The notes under the pieces were generated by a model. That model saw only the letters and a program-made list of their open reading frames with translations, was not told where the DNA came from and made no database searches. Below are positions 60,913-64,000 of a stretch of DNA of 64,000 bases, piece after piece; within the stretch, counting starts at the first letter, position 1; every line of letters starts with the position of its first letter. A program made the position numbers and the translations under genes. The DNA is from Chrysomallon squamiferum (lineage: Eukaryota; Mollusca; Gastropoda; Neomphalida; Peltospiridae), in NCBI GenBank assembly GCA_012295275.1, contig CM022677.1, positions 23,073,253-23,137,252 of the forward strand. The letters run 5' to 3'.

Positions 60913-61464
60913 ACATGTCTGTATGCGTGAGTGTATGGGATGATATATATATATATATACATAGTTCATTCAATTTAACCCTTTTAGCACATCTATATTA
61001 TTTCATAACAAATGATTTACATAATGATAATGAATGTATTGTTAAGAAACTTTCCACTATTTTAAAGGTCTCCATTCTGAATAAATAATAATTGTGCTTA
61101 TTTAAACATAGATATTTTCTTATGAATATATGTTGATGTAGAAATACACATAAATGAAAGTAATTATTCACTGATATAGCAAGATAACAGGTGATATTTG
61201 TGTATTCTCATAATAATTTATTTTGATATTTAATCCTTATCACAGATTTGCTATGAAATAAAATAACAATGTGGAAGCATAAAAAGTATTTTCAAATTAA
61301 AATATATATTTGATTGCAACAATTAATTTTTCTCCGTGTCTGATTTTTTAGTACCTTATTATATTTTGTTTACACTTAAAATACAAAACAGAAAAATTAT
61401 TCAGCTTATACCAACCACTTATCAGATATCCAAGGACAATGGCAATCCAAAAAATAATTTTCAT
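42907..61464 (-). CDS. Gene B: TSP1, EGF and novel-domain type I membrane protein
   Basis: Complete gene from signal peptide to tail. Domain order: signal peptide, six TSP1 (two alternating subtypes, with linkers), linkers, EGF1, novel domain 1, linkers, broken EGF2, novel domain 2, linkers, EGF3, novel domain 3, linker, three TSP1, linker, membrane span, tail. Without the broken EGF2 the 39 exons sum to 4335 nt, exactly 1445 codons with stop. All internal introns but the last are phase 1. Introns are less repeat-rich than in gene A. Inferred to be a cell-surface protein; ligand unknown. Confidence 0.8.
43416..43812. mobile_element. Probable Tigger/pogo-like miniature element
   Basis: Begins CTGTTGACCCTTGATTTCAT and ends, reverse-complemented, ATCTTGACCCTTGATAT: an inverted repeat around TTGACCCTTGAT about 400 bp apart. 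Such ends recall the Tigger/pogo group of mariner-like elements. No clear TA target duplication or transposase. Lies in the gene B intron between membrane and tail exons. Confidence 0.45.
43873..43945 (-). CDS. Gene B transmembrane exon
   Basis: 73 nt, acceptor ATTTTAG, donor GTAAAC, phase 1 in and 2 out. Encodes YWLNELGIAVAVIMVVAVSI then TLYR: one membrane span. Confidence 0.88.
44212..44250 (-). CDS. Gene B juxtamembrane linker exon
   Basis: 39 nt, phase 1-1, acceptor TATTTAG, donor GTAAAG; reads GPAEHVLGNTPDQ. Confidence 0.7.
44606..44788 (-). CDS. Gene B TSP1 exon 9 (membrane-proximal)
   Basis: 183 nt, 61 residues; acceptor ATTTTAG, donor GTACAC. Opens VNGGWSDWTRIRTGMC; further Cys in KTC, RNC, KWC, EDC and DIC. 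WSDW keeps the Trp pair. Confidence 0.9.
44993..45184 (-). CDS. Gene B TSP1 exon 8, canonical TSR
   Basis: 192 nt, 64 residues; acceptor AAATCAG, donor GTTAAA. Opens VDGGWSVWSEMERGKCSVTC followed by GKG. This is the only TSP1 here with CSVTCGKG, matching the C-x-x-[ST]-C-x-x-G consensus for O-fucosylation of TSP1 domains by POFUT2. Other Cys in RYC, KQC, QEC and LLC. Confidence 0.92.
45370..45690. other. Unidentified GC-richer block in gene B intron
   Basis: About 300 bp of higher GC than the surrounding intron, with no splice signals in register and no homology I recognise. It looks like an old mobile element insertion, but no terminal repeats were found. Confidence 0.35.
45777..45968 (-). 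CDS. Gene B TSP1-like exon 7
   Basis: 192 nt, 64 residues; acceptor AAAACAG, donor GTAAGT. Opens DSDVNGKWAKWERKYIGKC, with WAKW in place of WSSW. Cys in GKC, KLC, RKC, LKC, ESC and NKC. A divergent TSP1 domain, but length, Trp spacing and six Cys fit. Confidence 0.82.
46271..46306 (-). CDS. Gene B linker exon (46.3 kb)
   Basis: 36 nt, phase 1-1, acceptor TTGCAG-like (CCTCCAG), donor GTATTA; reads LAEKSALKAGVE, with the first codon split with the preceding novel-domain exon. Confidence 0.65.
46807..47271 (-). CDS. Novel four-Cys domain, copy 3 (gene B)
   Basis: One 465-nt exon, phase 1-1, acceptor TAAACAG, donor GTAAGT. Begins DTRKPSDI and holds four Cys shared by all three copies (KKCF, LCAARRLN, PKCDNFEYEK, APCL) plus an extra one (TRCILW). 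Conserved motifs: LCAAR-LN-AL, VFP, VDE, C-x2-F-x-YEK, and a C-terminal YLNYLYTRCILWNRF. Mostly helix-compatible sequence, no signal peptide or membrane span of its own. I do not recognise a family. Preceded by an EGF exon. Confidence 0.85.
47360..47476 (-). CDS. Gene B EGF-like domain exon, copy 3
   Basis: 117 nt, 39 residues, phase 1-1; acceptor GGACAG, donor GTAAGC. Cys pattern C-x4-C-x5-C-x6-C-x-C-x8-C with CGSHGKC and CRCVSFYAGSKC: a standard EGF domain. No calcium-binding consensus. Confidence 0.9.
48241..50030 (-). CDS. Gene B linker exons (48.2-50.0 kb)
   Basis: Six phase 1-1 exons: 49992-50030 (VLSKIKEQSKIVS), 49597-49617 (AKEEIIP), 49246-49287 (DLPKSGTETKTNAP), 48809-48835 (EAETKINVP), 48538-48579 (EQKDDILDELEILK) and 48241-48267 (VFQTYKELF). 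48809, 49246, 49597 and 52443 are copies of one linker. 49597-49617 lost the old acceptor (CCAG to CCAT) and appears to use an internal AG, still in phase. 48538-48579 could form a short helix. Confidence 0.6.
50493..50960 (-). CDS. Novel four-Cys domain, copy 2 (gene B)
   Basis: 468 nt, phase 1-1, acceptor TTAAACAG, donor GTAAGA. Almost identical to copy 3 from LCAARRLNIALEVPAPDIDA onward; begins DTRKSSNIIISAVDRGKFKKC. Shared Cys at KKC, VLC, PKC and TPC, plus two more (LCARC). Part of a duplicated cassette with the broken EGF exon. Confidence 0.85.
51049..51164 (-). pseudogene. Frameshifted EGF exon, copy 2 (gene B)
   Basis: All six EGF cysteines are present in one frame (CETKTCGYHGKC and so on), but the exon is 116 nt against 117 in copy 3, one base short near its start, and TAA lies in the Cys frame just before the first Cys. 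Entering in phase 1 gives a different open frame that runs to the donor and would then mis-frame the next exon. Splice sites look good. Skipping it restores frame. A sequencing error cannot be ruled out (AAAAA run nearby). Confidence 0.75.
51519..53243 (-). CDS. Gene B linker exons (51.5-53.2 kb)
   Basis: Five phase 1-1 exons: 53205-53243 (LGTKSKIKLAADS), 52630-52677 (VTSLSKAKKEFMASVK), 52443-52484 (DQQISNAVEKINIP), 52191-52232 (ESKVEVLDELAIKK) and 51519-51545 (VFLKMKLLY). The last two match 48538 and 48241, so the duplicated cassette spans linkers, EGF and novel domain. Lys/Glu-rich, probably helical spacers. Confidence 0.6.
53520..53996 (-). CDS. Novel four-Cys domain, copy 1 (gene B)
   Basis: 477 nt, 159 residues, phase 1-1; acceptor TTGGTAG, donor GTAAGT. 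Cys at about residues 21, 41, 77 and 120, the four shared with copies 2 and 3. Motifs LCAARKLNLALDL, DDVFP, VDE, CNRFNYEK, GPC and a C-terminal TNYFFARSVLWSRF. Much more diverged than copies 2 and 3 are from each other, so it separates older from recent duplication and shows which residues matter. Confidence 0.85.
54091..54204 (-). CDS. Gene B EGF-like domain exon, copy 1
   Basis: 114 nt, 38 residues, phase 1-1; acceptor TGACAG, donor GTAAGT. Reads QNCTKESCGIHGQC, then CICENFYAGENCEI: six EGF Cys. Upstream intron 54.2-54.6 kb holds a direct repeat of about 160 bp. Confidence 0.9.
54210..54560. repeat. Direct duplication in gene B intron
   Basis: The stretch from about 54212 to 54375 is repeated at about 54388-54555 with few changes, beginning with the A-rich TAGTTTATTATTAAAAATTA. 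Confidence 0.8.
54603..55600 (-). CDS. Gene B linker exons (54.6-55.6 kb)
   Basis: Three phase 1-1 exons: 55553-55600 (GSTTATLTSESDFYIE), 54962-55039 (26 residues, starting EQRKDIMAGWESGSADD) and 54603-54629 (RLQSLRKRY). The 78-nt exon is the longest linker in the window. 54603 precedes EGF1 in the way 51519 and 48241 precede EGF2 and EGF3. Confidence 0.65.
55658..55701. repeat. (AC)n microsatellite
   Basis: About 44 bp of CA repeat in the intron next to linker 55553-55600. Confidence 0.95.
56116..56295 (-). CDS. Gene B TSP1 exon 6 (CLG subtype)
   Basis: 180 nt, 60 residues; acceptor TGACCAG, donor GTAAGG. Opens VSGEWGSWRGLFSTNC; then SEC, RYC, ICLG, VLC and EEC. Shares the RYCR...CLG...KKVR pattern with exons at 60283 and 58623. 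Confidence 0.88.
56666..56677 (-). CDS. Gene B 12-nt microexon
   Basis: AAATTAAAAAAG between acceptor ATAAAAG and donor GTAAGG, phase 1-1, reading EIKK. It lies between TSP1 exons 57055 and 56116, where 59050-59061 sits in the earlier TSP1 pair. Weak on its own. Confidence 0.4.
57055..57237 (-). CDS. Gene B TSP1 exon 5 (GGWSSW subtype)
   Basis: 183 nt, 61 residues; acceptor ATTTTAG, donor GTAAGT. Opens VDGGWSSWKNRNTDVC; then TSC, KLC, LPC, IPC and NFC. A second open frame over the same bases lacks the pattern. Confidence 0.9.
57584..58220 (-). CDS. Gene B linker exons (57.6-58.2 kb)
   Basis: Three phase 1-1 exons in a row: 58191-58220 (APANNYNVTE), 57920-57964 (DNVNPGLVGRSTDTE) and 57584-57619 (ELKKFRWKSTNG). 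The first has an N-x-T sequon. They separate TSP1 exons 4 and 5. Confidence 0.65.
57666..57725. repeat. (GA)n microsatellite
   Basis: About 60 bp of GA repeat in the gene B intron beside linker 57584-57619. Confidence 0.95.
58623..58802 (-). CDS. Gene B TSP1 exon 4 (CLG subtype)
   Basis: 180 nt, 60 residues; acceptor ATTTTAG, donor GTGAGG. Opens GFGDWGSWNVMHSGEC; then TAC, RYC, ICLG, KLC and DKC. Confidence 0.9.
59050..59061 (-). CDS. Gene B 12-nt microexon
   Basis: CAAATCGCAAAG between acceptor TTTTAAAG and donor GTATGT, phase 1-1, reading ANRK. Same place in the TSP1 pair as 56666-56677. Confidence 0.4.
59283..59459 (-). CDS. Gene B TSP1 exon 3 (GGWSSW subtype)
   Basis: 177 nt, 59 residues; acceptor ATTACAG, donor GTAAGA. 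Opens ASGGWSSWSIHVKSIC; then RSC, RYC, KPC, HRC and NLC. Confidence 0.9.
59913..59948 (-). CDS. Gene B linker exon (59.9 kb)
   Basis: 36 nt, phase 1-1, acceptor AAAACAG, donor GTGAGT; reads DLAKTEMKKNEL. Confidence 0.65.
60283..60462 (-). CDS. Gene B TSP1 exon 2 (CLG subtype)
   Basis: 180 nt, 60 residues; acceptor TTTTCAG, donor GTAAGA. Opens VVDSWNSWQDIFEGHC; then EDC, RFC, VCLG, QIC and SKC. WNSW keeps the Trp pair; the GG before it is missing. Confidence 0.88.
60525..60574. repeat. (AC)n microsatellite
   Basis: About 50 bp of CA repeat in the intron between TSP1 exons 1 and 2. Confidence 0.95.
60631..60813 (-). CDS. Gene B TSP1 exon 1 (first ectodomain)
   Basis: 183 nt, 61 residues; acceptor GTTACAG, donor GTAATT. 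Opens VNCDGWSTWSIHDTSVC; then NSC, RLC, HSC, EPC and QNC. It has an extra Cys (NCDGW) before the Trp pair, seven in all. Confidence 0.9.
61416..61464 (-). CDS. Gene B start and signal peptide exon
   Basis: ATG at 61464, MKIIFWIAIVLGYLIS then a phase-1 donor GTTGGT. Hydrophobic core after a Lys, a good signal peptide, and homologous in look to the gene A start. Joins in phase to TSP1 exon 1. Confidence 0.85.
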
Positions 61465-61782
61465 ACTGGCATTTCAGACAGTATAATATCTAAATTATAA
61501 GTGAATAAAGTATTTACAAATATATTTGCAGTTTTATGAAAACATATTTTGATACACAACAAATACTTAAGCTTCATTAAATTAATTTCCTGCTTAAAAG
61601 TATATGTATGTGTATTTGTGTTAGTATGTGTGTGTTTTGTTTGAGCAAGTATATGTATGCACTGAGGTTGTTTTATTTCTACCATGAAAACCTTATACAG
61701 ATCACAATAAGTATATAAATAAATATGGAAAATTTAAAAAAGATAGTTTTCTAACAAAATTATAAATTTAGGTCTGTGCATG

Positions 61783-61822
<40 letters not shown>

Positions 61823-62259
61823 AAAGTATCTGAATAGTTTATTTAAAACAAAAAAAAATACAATTTCGACACCTTTCTTGCACGACCCGAGCAACGATGG
61901 TCACTTCATCATTATCATCACGGCATATCTCTATGGGAAAGATTGTAAAAGAACAGTAAATATAAATTAAAAGGTAACTTAATTTTACTGATTTAAATGT
62001 TAATACTGATAAATGAGATAAATAAATATTAGAAGTAAAAAAGATCTTGTACACAAAAAGCTAAAATTCATAACTTGAGAATAATCAAGAAGTTTCGTAA
62101 TTTCACAAGCTGAATTGCAAATTAAGTCATTAAATGATTTCATAAATACAGAAAGTTTTAGAAAATAAAATAACTGAAATGAAGTTGAAAAACAGCTTAA
62201 TTTCTTTATACAGATGAATAAAATAATAATAATACAATATCGGTTCCGATTTACAAGTG

Positions 62260-62335
62260 TCATTTTTGTTTGCATCCACTGTCGGCTGCTTCCTTTCTAT
62301 TTACCAATTTGATAATTTCCGCATGTTCGTGCGCA
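62260..62335 (-). CDS. Candidate last exon of an unknown minus-strand gene
   Basis: Acceptor TTTTCAG then an open frame AHEHAEIIKLVNRKEAADSG to CKQK and TGA, entered in phase 2. Ordinary composition in a repeat-poor spot. No upstream exon found within the window and no family recognised, so it may be chance. Confidence 0.28.
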
Positions 62336-63165
62336 CTGAAAACAAAGTTCATCTTAAACAATTTAAATGTATGTTTCTTTAAATACTTTCCGCTGACATT
62401 ATTATTTGTTGTATAAACCCAGAAGAAATTGTTTCACATTTATATTTAATATTTATTAATTTTTTTATAGAAATAAAAGCAATAAATAAACGCAGGCCTA
62501 TTTCTGCTTAAACGAGAAAAACAATGTAACTAATTATGGAAAATAAATTATGTAAATTACTACCGTACATTTTAAATAAAATTACGCGTTGTTATTTCTG
62601 TATAAAGTCAAATACTGACGATACAAACAATTTATTTTAAATCTAAATCTCTATTGCGATAAAAACGATATCAACTAAATTAATTCGTTTATGTCTACAG
62701 TTACTGCAGCGGCGTGCAGGGGTCTGGTGATTCCCGGAGCCAAGCCCCAAAGACTCAAGTATAAGGCCTGGTATTGAAATATTATGAGAAAGGAAAATAG
62801 TTTGAATATGTAAACATAGATGAAACATAAAATAAACACTTTATTCGATTTAAATATAAATTAACCAAATGAATTAAGTTTTTTTCTCTTATTGGATGTT
62901 GCCCATGTGGATGCCCGGGGCCACGCCCCTTCGCCAACTCAGCGATTAAGTGTTTTTGCCTCATTTCAAAAAGACTTTTATTACGGCCATGGATAGTAAC
63001 TTTCGAAGAAAAAAAAAAAAAAAAAAAAGGGAAAAATTAAGATCATAATAATTACAATATTTATCGATATCTATGTTTATTGACCCTAAACTGTTTTACC
63101 TGCATACATAAGACCACACACATACACACACGTCTATCTACCAGAAAGCGAATGTGTGTTTATGC

Positions 63166-63180
<15 letters not shown>

Positions 63181-63246
<66 letters not shown>
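63181..63246. repeat. (GA)n microsatellite
   Basis: About 66 bp of GA repeat after a short (GT)n. Confidence 0.95.
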
Positions 63247-63250
<4 letters not shown>

Positions 63251-63696
63251 ATTTAATAGCTGGGACGACTGGCTCGATGTTTATAATTAATTAGATAGGT
63301 ATGTTTTTAACAAAAATTCGTAATTTTTATTATTATTTTGTTTCTGTTGTTGTTGTTGTTGTTGTTGTTTTTTTTTTTTTTTTTTTTTTTTTTTAGTTCC
63401 TTAATCACAACTTCGACAGCTCTCATTACGTCCGTTGATATATTATGCCCCTTCATAAATAAATACTCAATCAGCGAGCGGAGCTGGGTGAAAATGGGCT
63501 AGGGGTCTGGGGGCCGCCTACTGCCCATTAACTCTGACTTGAAAGTGGATATCGTTTCTGTTGGAACAGAGGTTTATATTTTATATTTTTAGAATAAAAT
63601 CTTTGCATAAAAAAGAAGAAGAAGATATTGTCAATAAATAAAAAAATCAATGTAGTTATTCTTGATTATTATTATTATTATACTAAACAATATTAA

Positions 63697-63743
<47 letters not shown>

Positions 63744-64000
63744 AAGCAGAGGCGCCACTAATCCGCCCTGAATCCGGCTGTCGATACTTTGATCGTTTTG
63801 AGGTTTGACACCACATGCACGGTCCTAAAATAGTCACAGAAGTGACAGAATCGTCGAGTGATTTGTTTCATCTGCGAGAGAGAACGGAACTTAAGTTCCG
63901 GCGATAGTAAGAGGACTAAAGAAATTAGTATCACGTGACATAAATCTTGACCTCTGCGCTGACAATTAAAAACCTGTTGGTACACGACAAACGTACGAAC

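Larger units (their letters stand above)
61465..64000. other. Upstream of gene B: repeat-like region
   Basis: No firm gene. It holds the gene B promoter somewhere, a 43-bp T run (61785-61820 region), GC-rich repeat-like blocks at about 62690-62780, 62895-62945 and 63470-63560, (GA)n at 63181-63246, (CT)n at 63701-63742, and a possible hAT-type end (CAGAGGCGCCACTA) at 63748 that runs off the window. Confidence 0.5.

Overview
The window looks like an animal (metazoan) nuclear genome: AT-rich, full of microsatellites ((AAT)n, (CA)n, (GA)n, (TA)n, ATAAATAA runs), with genes split into many short exons by GT-AG introns. Repeat character and gene type suggest a lophotrochozoan, possibly a cephalopod mollusc; this is inference. 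The long continuous reading frames of Tyr/Ile/Leu or Cys/Val are mostly microsatellites read through introns, so the genes were rebuilt exon by exon from splice sites, reading phase and domain homology.

I find a cluster of three paralogous genes for type I membrane proteins whose ectodomains are chains of thrombospondin type 1 (TSP1/TSR) domains joined by tiny linker exons. Gene C (+, 3' part only, 243-2044) has linker, TSP1, linker, transmembrane and tail exons. Gene A (-, 41446 to 2598) runs from a signal-peptide exon to a tail exon through about 69 recognised exons with 13 intact TSP1 domains; summed exon lengths give 4353 nt, a whole number of codons (about 1450 residues). Gene B (-, 61464 to 42907) has about 39 intact exons (4335 nt, about 1444 residues): 9 TSP1, 2 intact and 1 broken EGF, and 3 copies of a roughly 157-residue four-cysteine domain that I cannot assign to a known family. 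Genes A and C converge tail to tail; A and B are head to tail, about 1.46 kb apart.

Almost every internal junction is a phase-1 intron, while the transmembrane/tail junction is phase 2 in all three genes. Exons can therefore be duplicated, lost or skipped without changing the frame, and the locus shows it: a fourfold 1.74-1.78 kb tandem array (about 5.95-12.85 kb), partial duplications at 17-24 kb and 30-32.7 kb, a duplicated EGF plus novel-domain cassette in gene B, and many decayed exons left in introns. The three cytoplasmic tails are basic near the membrane and end in a related N-x-[AV]-F-[DE] motif.

Mobile DNA includes a hAT-like miniature element (13358-13625, with empty-site paralogues in the window) and a probable Tigger/pogo-like miniature element (43416-43812). 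The last 2.5 kb holds GC-rich repeat-like blocks and one weak candidate 3' exon. No tRNA, rRNA or CRISPR was seen. Function is not known from sequence; the architecture suggests surface adhesion or recognition proteins with potential for splice diversity.
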